Origin: Wolbachia endosymbiont (group A) of Longitarsus flavicornis | Lineage (GTDB): Bacteria > Pseudomonadota > Alphaproteobacteria > Rickettsiales > Anaplasmataceae | DNA length: 64,000 nt | Direction of reading: 5' to 3' | NCBI RefSeq assembly: GCF_963931955.1 | Contig: NZ_OZ008337.1 | Coordinates: 310,001-374,000 of the forward strand | Shown here: one piece after another, positions 9,081 to 17,743 of the stretch | Position numbering within the stretch: the stretch's first letter is position 1 | How the letters are laid out: each line of letters begins with the position of its first letter | The notes under the pieces: model-generated | Seen by the model: the letters and a program-made list of their open reading frames with translations, nothing else | The model's database searches: none | Told to the model about the DNA's origin: nothing | Program-made: the position numbers and the translations under genes

Positions 9081-9574
9081 TGACCGCTGTTACAGAGATT
9101 GCCAGTATAACAAGACGCTTTTGCGCATATTTAATAGATGTAGCAATTTTATTAATTCCAACTTTATTAATTATACTGCTATTAGAGGATTCTCCGTTGA
9201 TATTACATCTATCATACATGTGTGTAAATTGTAGTTACTTCACATATTTTATATCTTCAAAGGCCCAAGCAACTCCCGGTCAACAGTTACTGAATATATA
9301 TACTATCAATTTAGATAATTCTAAAATAGACTTGAATTTAGCGTTTGACAGAAGCACTTCCCAGTTTTTTCTTCCTCTGTTAAACAGTGTAGTAGTTGTC
9401 CTTACTGAACTTTTGCAAGATCAGGAAGTATTAGTGAATGTCTTGAGTGCATTGAAAGTAATGATAGTGCTACTCACTCTCTGCTGGTATCTAGTTGCTT
9501 GTTTTTCTAAAAAGAAACAGACATACCACGACATGCTATTTAATACGGTTGTTATCAAAGGAACTATTAAATAA
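9080..9574 (+). CDS. RDD family membrane protein
   Basis: A 164-residue inner-membrane protein that starts one base inside the stop of the upstream HAD gene. It begins with the diagnostic RRFCAYLIDVAILL, where the Arg and the Asp in the first helix define the RDD family. A second helix follows near residues 32-50, and two more helices occupy the C-terminal half. A third conserved acidic position is present in the loop before TYHDMLFNTVV. Family members are linked to ion or osmotic homeostasis, but most are uncharacterised. The tight coupling suggests co-expression with the phosphatase; no functional link is established. Confidence 0.8.
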   Translation: MTAVTEIASITRRFCAYLIDVAILLIPTLLIILLLEDSPLILHLSYMCVNCSYFTYFISSKAQATPGQQLLNIYTINLDNSKIDLNLAFDRSTSQFFLPLLNSVVVVLTELLQDQEVLVNVLSALKVMIVLLTLCWYLVACFSKKKQTYHDMLFNTVVIKGTIK

Positions 9575-9633
9575 GTTGCTATAACTATCGTTATCATATA
9601 AATTATGCTGATAAATTGAACTAAGGGAAGATT

Positions 9634-10110
9634 ATGAATGAAGAGATAGTAAAATGTTTGAATAAATTATTGACCAATGAGCTGACTTCTGTACGCCAGT
9701 ATCTTTTGCATTTTGCGGTTCTCAAAAACAATGGAATTAATAGACTTGCAGAAAAGGTAAAAAATGAGCTTAACGAAGAACTTGAACATGCAAACAAGTT
9801 GGCAGAAAGAATTTTGTTATTTAAAGGAGTTCCAAATTTTCAGGATACAAACGAAATATCAAAGCATGATGGAAAGTTTACAAAAGACACAATACGGAAA
9901 ATCTTAGAAGCTAATTTGAAATTAGAGGGAAAAGGTATTAAGGATATCAAAGAAACGATTTCTATCGCTGAGAAAGAAAAAGATTTTGTTAGTGTAATGT
10001 TATTAGAAGAGATGTTAAAAAATGAAGAAGAGCACTTCCATTGGATTGAGAAACAGATTGACCTTATTGAACTAATGGGTGTTGAAAACTATTTAAGAAC
10101 ACAAATATAG
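9634..10110 (+). CDS. bfr: Bacterioferritin-like ferroxidase
   Basis: A 158-residue four-helix ferritin-like protein of the bacterioferritin length class, which oxidises and stores iron in the cytoplasm. The ferroxidase ligands of Escherichia coli Bfr have equivalents: Glu16 in TNELTSVRQY, Glu49 and His52 in NEELEHANKL, a Glu in the third helix (LKLEGKGIKD), and the Glu/His pair in NEEEHFHWIE. The heme-binding Met that normally directly follows the Glu of the E-M-x-H motif is Leu50 here, so inter-subunit heme may not be bound. The stop is separated from the next gene's GTG by a single base, so it is probably in one transcript with the SURF1 gene. Confidence 0.88.
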   Translation: MNEEIVKCLNKLLTNELTSVRQYLLHFAVLKNNGINRLAEKVKNELNEELEHANKLAERILLFKGVPNFQDTNEISKHDGKFTKDTIRKILEANLKLEGKGIKDIKETISIAEKEKDFVSVMLLEEMLKNEEEHFHWIEKQIDLIELMGVENYLRTQI

Positions 10111-10111
10111 A

Positions 10112-10729
10112 GTGTTAAAAAAAATAGTATTTATTTTAATTGTACCTTGCTTGCTCCTTTTTTTATTAGGATTATGGCAAGTATTCAGATTGAACTGGAA
10201 GAATAATATTATCAAAAATATGAGTCTTCCAGTTGTTCATCTATTGCCCAATAACGACCTTGAAAAATTTAACTATAGGCATGTCAAGATTGATGGGATT
10301 CTAAGTGACATAGAACTATATGTTTTTGCAGGACAACATGGCTATCATGTGTTATCTCCTATGCTACTTACTACTGGAAATTATATGCTAGTGAACAAAG
10401 GAATAGTTAAAGAAAAAAAAGAGGAAAAAGCAAAAATTGAAAAAGTAGCTGCAGGTGGAGTTTTATATTGCAATAGCAGTAAAAGCAAAAATTGGTTTAT
10501 CAAGAACGATACTGCTTCGAATACATGGTTTACCCTGAATACAGAAGAAATTTCCAATGAGTTAGGTATTAAGCTAGAGAAGTGTGTATTGTGGCCGAAC
10601 AATTTTGGCAGCAAGTTAGCTATACAGCCAATGAAGCATTTGGAATATGCAATCACTTGGTTTGCACTTTCCTTAACTTGGTTGATTATGTGCGTAATTT
10701 ACCATAGGCAAAACCTCAATAAAGCTTGA
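10112..10729 (+). CDS. SURF1 family cytochrome oxidase assembly protein
   Basis: A 205-residue inner-membrane protein with one N-terminal helix (VFILIVPCLLLFLLGLWQVF) and one C-terminal helix (AITWFALSLTWLIMCVIY). A soluble domain lies between them. This two-anchor topology and the LGLWQVFRLNWKNNII motif after the first helix are typical of SURF1/Shy1. That family assists heme a insertion into cytochrome c oxidase subunit I. The start is GTG at 10112, directly after the bfr stop; no other initiator lies near. It is shorter than many bacterial SURF1 proteins (about 230-250 residues) but not obviously truncated. Confidence 0.85.
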   Translation: MLKKIVFILIVPCLLLFLLGLWQVFRLNWKNNIIKNMSLPVVHLLPNNDLEKFNYRHVKIDGILSDIELYVFAGQHGYHVLSPMLLTTGNYMLVNKGIVKEKKEEKAKIEKVAAGGVLYCNSSKSKNWFIKNDTASNTWFTLNTEEISNELGIKLEKCVLWPNNFGSKLAIQPMKHLEYAITWFALSLTWLIMCVIYHRQNLNKA

Positions 10730-10767
10730 AGCTTTCTGTACATAAAATTAGAGGTATCTGTTCTCCC

Positions 10768-10926
10768 AATGGCGTCAACTTAAGGAAAAATATCGGTGAT
10801 AGTGTATAAAATTTCTCTCTAAATTTTTTATCATTAAATTATCCAAAGAGTGCAATAAACAGCACTTTTGTTTCTGTTTTATTGCAACAAAGAAGTCTAA
10901 AATGTGTCCTTAAGTTGACACCATTG
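10768..10926. mobile_element. MITE-like element with 11-bp target duplication
   Basis: The element is bounded by 19-bp inverted repeats with one mismatch (AATGGCGTCAACTTAAGGA at 10768-10786 and TCCTTAAGTTGACACCATT at 10907-10925). The interior is AT-rich and non-coding. It is flanked by a perfect 11-bp direct repeat TCTGTTCTCCC at 10757-10767 and 10927-10937, which is the expected trace of transposition. At about 158 bp it cannot code for a transposase, so it is a non-autonomous element or an internal-deletion derivative of a larger IS. The long target duplication resembles IS4-type elements; the parent is not in the window. Confidence 0.75.
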
Positions 10927-10937
10927 TCTGTTCTCCC

Positions 10938-11500
10938 TCGTCATACCGTCACGGTATCTCTAGATCCCGCTAACAAGCAGCGGGATGACGAGCTTATCGT
11001 CATGTCACCACAAACCGTCATACCGTCACGGTATCTCAGCCGTTAACAAGTAGCGGAATGACAGCAGTCCTACGTCATACCGCGATTCATTCGCGGTATC
11101 TCTAGATCCCGCTAACAAGTAGCGGGATGACTGTTGTCAGGCCAGCGCCCCTATGATGTCATGCAAGTAGCTGACACTGGAATCCAGGAAAAAGAATGGT
11201 GTCATCCGAGTAGCCCCTTCGGTGTCATCCCAGCGCCCCTATGATGTCATCCGAGTAGCTGACACTGGTTTACTTTATGATGGTGTCATCCCAGTACTCC
11301 TTTTTTTGTCATCCCAGTGCCCAGACACTGGGATCCAGTTTCACCTTATGATGGTGTCATGCAAGTAGCTGACACTGGAATCCAGACTTTAATTGTTATA
11401 CTTGTAAATAAGTCTGGTGAAAATAAACGTTCATCTCAAAATGCAGTATTTTTGTTGAAATAGCTCAACTGGATTCCAGCGTCACGCGCTGGAATGACAC
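10938..11500. repeat. Dense cluster of palindromic repeats
   Basis: About ten repeat units lie end to end. They include three of the GTCATACCG(T/C)(C/G)...CGGTATCTC plus CCGCTAACAAG(C/T)AGCGG family (about 10940-11130). Several of the GTCATGCAAGTAGCTGACACTGG and GTCATCCCAGTGCC families follow (about 11145-11500). Nothing coding is seen. Such arrays are typical of Wolbachia intergenic DNA. Confidence 0.85.
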
Positions 11501-11532
11501 CATTTTCGGTCTCTTAAATTACTTTAGCTATA

Positions 11533-11713
11533 AATATTTAAGAAATTTACCAAACGAAAAAAAAGGCAAAAGAAGCCCTAGTCATTGTCTATTTTCAGTA
11601 TTGGCGTTTTTTAAGTCTTAAACACTGCAATTTAGCTGCTTTTAAATGCAACTAACCTTAGCTTTAATATTTAAGAAATTTACTAAGCAGAAAAAAAGGC
11701 AAAGAAGCCCCGT
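11533..11713. repeat. Pair of 46-bp direct repeats, 136 bp apart
   Basis: The block beginning ATATTTAAGAAATTTAC at 11533 recurs at 11669 with few changes. Each copy ends in an A-run and GGCAAA(A)GAAGCCC. The sequence between is not clearly repeated beyond this block. The second copy leads into the structured stretch at 11842-11953. Function is unknown. The arrangement could be the start of a tandem (VNTR-like) array. Confidence 0.55.
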
Positions 11714-11841
11714 GGTGCGAGTTTTGACCCTCTAATACTTTAAATTGGCGCTGTAATAATGTGCTAACGCTTAAAATAAGCGCGATTTGGCTGAATGTAG
11801 AAAAATTTTAAAAGACATGCAGCCGCTATAATTTTATGTAA

Positions 11842-11953
11842 TCCGCCAAAAAATACCCTGAGTTTTTTACTGAATTTTGTCATTGAGCCTGCAGGTCAAA
11901 AACAAGTTTTGAGTCATAAATACCCTTATTGTCATGATAAGGGGGCTGGCGGA
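11842..11953. other. Structured non-coding stretch, possible RNA or repeat
   Basis: A long-range pair TCCGCCA/TGGCGGA (11842-11848 with 11947-11953) closes a 112-nt segment. Inside it lies a perfect 7-bp hairpin CCCTTAT/ATAAGGG (11923-11943). No open frame is present here up to the cytochrome b561 gene at 12123. It does not match tmRNA, RNase P RNA, SRP RNA or a tRNA by eye. It may be an uncharacterised small RNA or just part of a dispersed repeat. Confidence 0.3.
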
Positions 11954-12122
11954 GTTTGTCAAGTAAGTTTTTCGTTTAATCCGTTTCTATGGCTTAGGTG
12001 CCCTTGACTCCCGGCTGGGTCGAATTTGTATAGCTACATTGTTGGTAAATCTAAATTGCTTTAATAATTTTGATTGAAAAATAGTTTTTCTATTATATAA
12101 ATGCTACTTTAGAGTAATCAAA

Positions 12123-12644
12123 ATGGAAGACAATAAATATAGCCTAGGTTTAAGAGTTATCCATTGGTTGATGGCTGTTTTTATTATCGGTATGCTTTGT
12201 TCTGGACTTTATATGAAAAGCTTACCACTTAGCAATGAAATTAAGTTCAACATATACGCTATTCATAAGGCTTGCGGTATCACTATTCTTGGATTAATCA
12301 TAGTACGCATATTTTTTCGCGTCTTTACTTATGTTCCACCACTTCCAGCAAATTTTTCTCGGTTTGTAATCAATACAAGTAAAGCAGTGCACTTTGGTTT
12401 ATATTCTTTAATGGTGCTAATGCCACTATCTGGCTATGTTATGTCTTCTGCTTCTGGCAAACAGATCAAGTATTTTTTTCATATCCCTTTGTTGATTAAT
12501 CAAAACAAAGACCTAGCTAACACGGCTAATCAGCTACATTCGATGCTTGCATATTTTATGGTACTCTTTATAATCTTACATATACTTGGCGCTTTGAAAC
12601 ACACATTTATAGATAAACAAAACATTTTTAAACGCATGATATAG
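12123..12644 (+). CDS. Cytochrome b561 family membrane protein
   Basis: A 173-residue protein with four transmembrane helices and His residues in the positions used for heme b. These are His14 (RVIHWLMA) in helix 1, His48 (YAIHKACG) in helix 2, and His residues in helix 4 (LHSMLAYFMVLFIILHILG). This is the bacterial CybB layout, in which electrons move between the quinone pool and an unidentified partner. The usual length is about 175 residues, so it is complete. The nitronate monooxygenase-like gene starts 6 bp downstream, which suggests one transcript. Confidence 0.88.
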   Translation: MEDNKYSLGLRVIHWLMAVFIIGMLCSGLYMKSLPLSNEIKFNIYAIHKACGITILGLIIVRIFFRVFTYVPPLPANFSRFVINTSKAVHFGLYSLMVLMPLSGYVMSSASGKQIKYFFHIPLLINQNKDLANTANQLHSMLAYFMVLFIILHILGALKHTFIDKQNIFKRMI

Positions 12645-12649
12645 GTTAT

Positions 12650-13678
12650 ATGTTAAGTAGCCTCTGGAAAAAAGGAACAGATTTTCTTGGCAGTGAGTTT
12701 GCGATAATGGGTGGTGCTATGAGCTGGGTTTCAGAGAGAAATTTGGTTTCGGCAATCTCAAACGCTGGAGGTTTTGGTGTGATTGCATGCGGTGCAATGT
12801 TTCCAGACCTATTGAAAAAAGAAATCATAGAGACGCAGCAATTAACTAACAAGCCATTTGGTGTGAATCTAATTACTATGCACCCAAAGTTGAGTGAGTT
12901 GATAGATGTGTGCATTGAAACAAAAGTAAGCCATATAGTGCTTGCCGGTGGACTACCAACAAAGCCTAATATAGAAAAAATCAAGGGTGCGGGTATTAAA
13001 GTTATGTGCTTTGCACCAGCATTAAGCCTTGCGAAAAGGTTAGTAAAAATGGGAGTAGATGCGTTAATAATAGAAGGAATGGAAGCAGGCGGGCACATAG
13101 GGCCAGTTAGCACTTCTGTTCTCGCACAAGAGATATTGCCTCATTTTAAAAACGAACAAATACCAGTGTTTGTTGCAGGTGGAATAGGAAGAGGTGAAAT
13201 GATAGTTAATTACTTAGAAATGGGAGTAAGTGGCTGTCAAATAGGTACATTATTTGTCTGCACTAATGAGTCAATTGCCCACAAAAATTTTAAGGAAGTG
13301 TTTATTAAATCGGCCGCACGTAATGCAATACCTTCTGTACAGATAAGTGCTGATTTTCCTGTAATTCCAGTAAGAGCTATAGCCAACAAAGCAAGCGATG
13401 ACTTCATGAAGCGTCAAAAAGAAGTTATTGATGAATACCAAAAGGGACAGATCTCCAAAGAAGATGGGCAGCTTGAAATAGAAAAGTTCTGGGCTGGTGC
13501 TTTAAGAAGAGCAGTGATTGAAGGAGATGTTGAAACGGGATCTTTAATGGCTGGCCAAAGTGTTGGCATGGTTGATAGGGAAAAGCCTGTGAAAGAAGTA
13601 GTGGATATGTTAGTTCAACAGGCAAACAATTATATTGAGAGCAAATCTGTAGAAGTAGAAAACCCAGAAAGCAAATAG
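12650..13678 (+). CDS. Nitronate monooxygenase / 2-nitropropane dioxygenase family flavoprotein
   Basis: A 342-residue FMN-dependent TIM-barrel enzyme. Recognisable family features are the N-terminal IMGGAMSWVSERNLVSAISNAG, the central EAGGHIGPV motif (FMN phosphate and active-site region), VFVAGGIGRGEMIVNYLEMG, and GCQIGTLFVCTNES. In this family the enzymes oxidise nitronates, but many members (including FabK-like enoyl-ACP reductases) have other substrates, so the reaction here is open. It follows cytochrome b561 after 6 bp and is probably co-transcribed. Confidence 0.85.
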   Translation: MLSSLWKKGTDFLGSEFAIMGGAMSWVSERNLVSAISNAGGFGVIACGAMFPDLLKKEIIETQQLTNKPFGVNLITMHPKLSELIDVCIETKVSHIVLAGGLPTKPNIEKIKGAGIKVMCFAPALSLAKRLVKMGVDALIIEGMEAGGHIGPVSTSVLAQEILPHFKNEQIPVFVAGGIGRGEMIVNYLEMGVSGCQIGTLFVCTNESIAHKNFKEVFIKSAARNAIPSVQISADFPVIPVRAIANKASDDFMKRQKEVIDEYQKGQISKEDGQLEIEKFWAGALRRAVIEGDVETGSLMAGQSVGMVDREKPVKEVVDMLVQQANNYIESKSVEVENPESK

Positions 13679-13800
13679 TTAAGCGACCTCACAATAAGCA
13701 AGTTGCCATTAATTATCCATAATATGGCATAATTATCCAATTTTAATGTAAAATTAACGCTAAAGAGGTATCTATACATTTTATTTGTATGGAGGAGTCT

Positions 13801-14868
13801 ATGCCAGGTACTTCAAAAAAACCTCAGAATAATAAAGAAGTTATTAACCAACAATTGCACGGCACTATATACAAAAAGGTAACAAAAAAAACACATAATC
13901 ATGAAAGCCCAAAAAAAAATGGAGATGGAACTATCACAAAATGCATAGGGTTGTTCAAAAAAGGGGCTGACCCTGAGGTATTAACTAAATTAGAAAAATC
14001 GCTGAAAGAGCAAGAAGAATCTCATGGTTATTATATCAAAAACTTTCTTCTTGCGTTGAAAGCAGAAATAATGGAATCAAAGGTCGAATTTCCAGTATCT
14101 AACAATGAAATAGAACAATTACAAAGATCACCAACAAGAAGAGGGAAAATATTAGAAATAATTTCAGGGATTATTAAAAGGAGCAGCAATAAAGATTCAA
14201 AAATAGAAGAACAACCTATTAATTCCATAAAAAAAGAGATCCCAGTGTTAAGCACTGGGATGACAGAAAATAATGTAGAAAGTCTAACTAAAGAAGAAGT
14301 ATATGCTAGTAGCTCAGATAGTAGAGTAAGTTCACGCAAACCGAGTGAAGAAAGTTTAGAATCACCAATAAGTAGTAGAAGGAGCAGTATGAGCTCAATA
14401 TTAAGCTCTGCTGGAGAAGGTAATGATCCAGTATTGTCAGAACAGATTGCAGAAAAAAAGCCACAGGTGCAAGAAAATGAAAACTCAGATGGTCAAGAGG
14501 GAAAAATTCCAAGCCAAGTTAAGGGAGAGCTGAAATCAAATGATAAAGAGCCTGAACTAGCATTACTTGAAGAACAAAAGAAGGAAGCTGTTTTAAGTAA
14601 ACAAGAAGCTTCTAATAAGGAAAATAATAGTGAAGTTAAACAACCCAATAACAGAAATCTTCACGTTGCACTTGTAGCAGGTTGTGCTCTCTCCACAATA
14701 GGGTGCATTGTTGCAGGAGCAATGACATCAGGATTGATAGGAGCAGGACTACTTGCTATGGCTGCAGTGTTTGCTATAGCAGCAGTAGCTGAATTGCATT
14801 CAAACTTCCTATCAAGTAAATTAACATCCATTAATGTGAGTCCTCTTGTTGATGGTAAACAGCGGTAA
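13801..14868 (+). CDS. Hypothetical protein with C-terminal membrane hairpin
   Basis: A 355-residue protein of unknown family. An ATG also exists at 13789, but the GGAGGAG that follows it is a perfect Shine-Dalgarno site for ATG 13801, so the later start is preferred. The first 280 residues are hydrophilic, rich in Lys/Glu/Ser and probably disordered (for example SSSDSRVSSRKPSEESLESP). Two hydrophobic helices near the end (LHVALVAGCALSTIGCIVAG and LIGAGLLAMAAVFAIAAVAE) precede a short polar tail. A palindromic repeat at 14238-14266 encodes IPVLSTGMTE in frame. A long charged head with a membrane hairpin resembles host-membrane-inserted proteins of intracellular bacteria. It lies just upstream of the VirB2-VirB4 genes. 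No function is claimed. Confidence 0.65.
   Translation: MPGTSKKPQNNKEVINQQLHGTIYKKVTKKTHNHESPKKNGDGTITKCIGLFKKGADPEVLTKLEKSLKEQEESHGYYIKNFLLALKAEIMESKVEFPVSNNEIEQLQRSPTRRGKILEIISGIIKRSSNKDSKIEEQPINSIKKEIPVLSTGMTENNVESLTKEEVYASSSDSRVSSRKPSEESLESPISSRRSSMSSILSSAGEGNDPVLSEQIAEKKPQVQENENSDGQEGKIPSQVKGELKSNDKEPELALLEEQKKEAVLSKQEASNKENNSEVKQPNNRNLHVALVAGCALSTIGCIVAGAMTSGLIGAGLLAMAAVFAIAAVAELHSNFLSSKLTSINVSPLVDGKQR
14238..14266. repeat. Palindromic repeat inside coding region
   Basis: GATCCCAGTG-TTAAG-CACTGGGATGACAG is a copy of the dispersed palindrome family. It lies in frame in the gene at 13801-14868 and adds about ten residues without a stop. Confidence 0.85.
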
Positions 14869-14969
14869 AAATTAAATATATGTTACTTGTAGTGGATAAG
14901 TGAATTCAGTTCTTGCTTGTTGATATAAAAGTTGTTATATTTGAGGAATATTTAAAGGGTGTTTAGTTG

Positions 14970-15344
14970 ATGCGCATTCAATTGAATAAAGTTTTGGTTT
15001 TTATAGCCTTATTAAGTTTCATTTTTGCATCATATTCTAGCGAAGCAAGTTCGGCGAGTGATGAATTAAAGGATGTACAAGAAACGGTAAAAAATTTTAT
15101 TTCTTCATTTTCAATTAAAGATACTGTAGAAAATATGAGTCCTTCAACAATCATAGGGTTGTGTATAGCTGCGGTGATACTTGCAATAGTGTTTAGAGGT
15201 CTGATCTTTTTTATGATAATGTTTGGTGTGTTAGTCATAATGTTTGGTAGCACAGAAAAGGCAACAGACTACTTAAAAGAAAAATTTAACTTTACAAAAG
15301 ATATAAAATTACAATCCGATAGCGAAAAAAAAGATAAAAATTAA
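14970..15344 (+). CDS. virB2: VirB2-like type IV secretion pilin candidate
   Basis: A 124-residue protein. The ATG at 14970 is preferred over the adjacent TTG. A signal peptide covers about residues 1-27 (VLVFIALLSFIFASYSSEA). After a short polar segment come two closely spaced membrane helices joined by a short Arg-containing turn and ending in FG(S): IAAVILAIVFRGLIFFMIMF followed by GVLVIMFGS. This matches the VirB2/TrbC pattern of two helices, a basic loop and a C-terminal FG motif. It sits 44 bp upstream of a virB4 gene, the arrangement known for pilin genes beside the second virB4 of Anaplasmataceae. The C-terminal tail is longer and more charged than in Agrobacterium VirB2. Assignment rests on topology and context. 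Confidence 0.65.
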   Translation: MRIQLNKVLVFIALLSFIFASYSSEASSASDELKDVQETVKNFISSFSIKDTVENMSPSTIIGLCIAAVILAIVFRGLIFFMIMFGVLVIMFGSTEKATDYLKEKFNFTKDIKLQSDSEKKDKN

Positions 15345-15388
15345 GATAGTATTTTTATCTTTTTTAATTATCTTTATTGAATACGCAT

Positions 15389-17743
15389 ATGCAGTTAAAA
15401 GTACCAACAGTTAACTCTAAGCTTGAAAGAAAGAACAACTTAGCATTACTAGAAAGCATCGATTTAGATTTTGTTCCTTATGCTTGTCATTACGATGAAG
15501 AAACCATACTAACAAAACAGGGAGAATTGTTAAAAATAATCAAGTTAGAAGATTATTCTTCTGTTGATAACTACAGCGACCTCAGAACTGAAATTAGAAA
15601 AAGCATATCAAAAAATATTAATAGCCTGTATTTTACTGTTTGGATTCATACCGTTAGAAAGCGCAATAAACTGAGCTTGAAATGGAATAAAACTGAAGAC
15701 TTCTCTGACAACCTATATTCAACGTGGTTTAATAAACTAACTGATAGTAAATTACAGTATATAAATGAACTATACATTGTAATATTGTTTAGCGATTTTG
15801 GCAAGCATACTAATAATTCGTTTTTTTTCAATAGAATAAAGAATAAGCATAAGTTGTCTTTACAAGAAAGCCATCAGGAGTTGCAAAAGATAACTGACTT
15901 CATTCAAAATGATTTAGAACCTTTTGGAGCTAAAAAACTGGGTCTAAGGTTTAGTGAAGGTAAAATATATTCTGAAATGATAGAATTTCTCCACTATATT
16001 GTTACATTAACGCACAAAGATTATCCAATACATGAAAGGGACCTGTCGCAATATATTAGAAATTTTAAAATAGCTTTTGGTTTCAATACGTTTCAAACAA
16101 TATTTGAAAATCAACAGAAATTTGGCTCTATTTTCAGCATAAAAGAATACCGGGAAATCTCTTTAGGTAATATAGATAGATGCTTGCAGCTTGAATCTGA
16201 ATTTATCATTACAGAAATAATGATATTTACTAGTAATAATAAAGCAATAAAAGAATTTAAAAAACAAATCAACATGCTGCAAATTAGTGAGGATAATACC
16301 TTACTTAAAAGCTCAGGAATTGAAGAAATAATAGAGCTTGAAAAGACCTCTAGTATAGACTTCTGCCAACAGAAAATTATTTTTACAATATTTGCAGACG
16401 ATAGGAATAAGTTAGCTGAAAGTATTAGTGATTTATCTTCTATAATGTCATTAGTTGGCTTCATGATGTTTAGAACTGATTTACATATGGAAAGTCATTT
16501 TTGGGCACAACTTCCAGGCAATTTTGCTTTTATTACGCAACCGAAAAATATCTTAACAAAATACGCTTGCAGTTTTGCTATGCTGCATGATTTTACGTCA
16601 GGTACATTAAAAGGAAGAAGGTGGAAAGAAGCGGTAACAGTTTTTTTCTCAAAAGAAGGAAATCCTTACTTCTTTAATTTCCATGGAAAAAGAAATAATG
16701 GCCATACTACGATACTTGGAGCTCCAAATTCAGGCAGAACTTCACTCATTAATTTCCTATTATCAGAATCAAGAAAGTTTAACCCAAGAATTCTCATATT
16801 GGATAACACTGGAAAGTCGATAATTTTTACTAAAGCAGTGAGTGGTAAATATTACATAATTGATCCGAAATATAAAGATAAAAGCCTAAAATTTAATCCA
16901 CTAAACATTGAAGATAGTGCTTCCAATCGCAATATGTTGGTTGAACTGATCAGAAGAATGGTAGCCGATACGAGCTTGGTGGACGTAGAAGAAAAGATAA
17001 GAAAAATTGTGGATTCTATATTTGCTATACCCAAGGAATCACGTTCTATTTCACAAATTTCTGAGGTGCTCTTGCTCCTTGGGGGTAAGATAAGTAGATG
17101 GTGTGACGATGGTGACTTTGCTTACTTATTTCAAGATGGTGATGAATCAGATATTGACTGGGAAACAAAAATTATATCTCTCAACACCGCAAACCTTACA
17201 AAACAAAAGGAATGTATGTCCGTGATACTTTACTATTTTTTATATTCTTTTGAGGCAAAATGTGATGGCTCGCCTGCAATACTTGTTTTGGATGAAGCGT
17301 GGGAGATAAGTAATATTTTTCCTACAGAGAAAGAGTTTGATAACTGGATGCAAAGAATGACGGAACTAAATGTTGTAGTAATCCTAAGTACTGAAAATTT
17401 AAATCTCGCATTTGCTAGCAAATTTACTCAATATTTAGATAAACATGTTGATACAAGAATCTTGATGCCGAACGTCAATGCAAATAGATTATACATGAAA
17501 GCATTTTCTCTATCGAAAGAGGAGCTGAATATAATTCTGCAGACGCCAACACAGGAAGGTTTATTTTTGATAAAACAGTACAAAGGATTAGTAACTTTAA
17601 ATTTAGATTTAAAGAATATGCAAGAAATACATGTACTTTCAGCTAACAAAGAGACTATAAAGTATATGTATGAGGCAATAAAGGAAAAAGGAGAAGAAGT
17701 TAATGAGTGGTTACCGGTGTTTTATGAGAAGTGTAAGGCTTAA
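15389..17743 (+). CDS. virB4: VirB4 family type IV secretion ATPase (second paralogue)
   Basis: A 784-residue VirB4/CagE-type protein that would sit at the cytoplasmic base of the type IV secretion channel. ATG 15389 is used; a TTG four codons upstream is possible. The Walker B motif is intact (LVLDEAWEI, Asp635-Glu636). The Walker A region reads GAPNSGRTS (from about residue 444), so the canonical Lys of GxxxxGK(T/S) is Arg, which may weaken or abolish ATP hydrolysis. Neighbours are a VirB2-like pilin upstream and a secreted Cys-rich protein that overlaps its 3' end by 41 bp. The main virB3-virB4-virB6 cluster of Rickettsiales is not here, which supports this being the separate second copy. 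Confidence 0.88.
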   Translation: MQLKVPTVNSKLERKNNLALLESIDLDFVPYACHYDEETILTKQGELLKIIKLEDYSSVDNYSDLRTEIRKSISKNINSLYFTVWIHTVRKRNKLSLKWNKTEDFSDNLYSTWFNKLTDSKLQYINELYIVILFSDFGKHTNNSFFFNRIKNKHKLSLQESHQELQKITDFIQNDLEPFGAKKLGLRFSEGKIYSEMIEFLHYIVTLTHKDYPIHERDLSQYIRNFKIAFGFNTFQTIFENQQKFGSIFSIKEYREISLGNIDRCLQLESEFIITEIMIFTSNNKAIKEFKKQINMLQISEDNTLLKSSGIEEIIELEKTSSIDFCQQKIIFTIFADDRNKLAESISDLSSIMSLVGFMMFRTDLHMESHFWAQLPGNFAFITQPKNILTKYACSFAMLHDFTSGTLKGRRWKEAVTVFFSKEGNPYFFNFHGKRNNGHTTILGAPNSGRTSLINFLLSESRKFNPRILILDNTGKSIIFTKAVSGKYYIIDPKYKDKSLKFNPLNIEDSASNRNMLVELIRRMVADTSLVDVEEKIRKIVDSIFAIPKESRSISQISEVLLLLGGKISRWCDDGDFAYLFQDGDESDIDWETKIISLNTANLTKQKECMSVILYYFLYSFEAKCDGSPAILVLDEAWEISNIFPTEKEFDNWMQRMTELNVVVILSTENLNLAFASKFTQYLDKHVDTRILMPNVNANRLYMKAFSLSKEELNIILQTPTQEGLFLIKQYKGLVTLNLDLKNMQEIHVLSANKETIKYMYEAIKEKGEEVNEWLPVFYEKCKA

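Noticed and set aside
10938..11500. Repeat cluster as a possible CRISPR array
   Set aside because: Repeat units are palindromic, of mixed families and without regular unique spacers; no cas genes are present.
11842..12050. Possible tmRNA or other known structural RNA
   Set aside because: GGGTCGAATT near 12020 recalls a T-arm, but no acceptor pairing, tag frame or CCA end could be found. No RNase P or SRP signature is present either.
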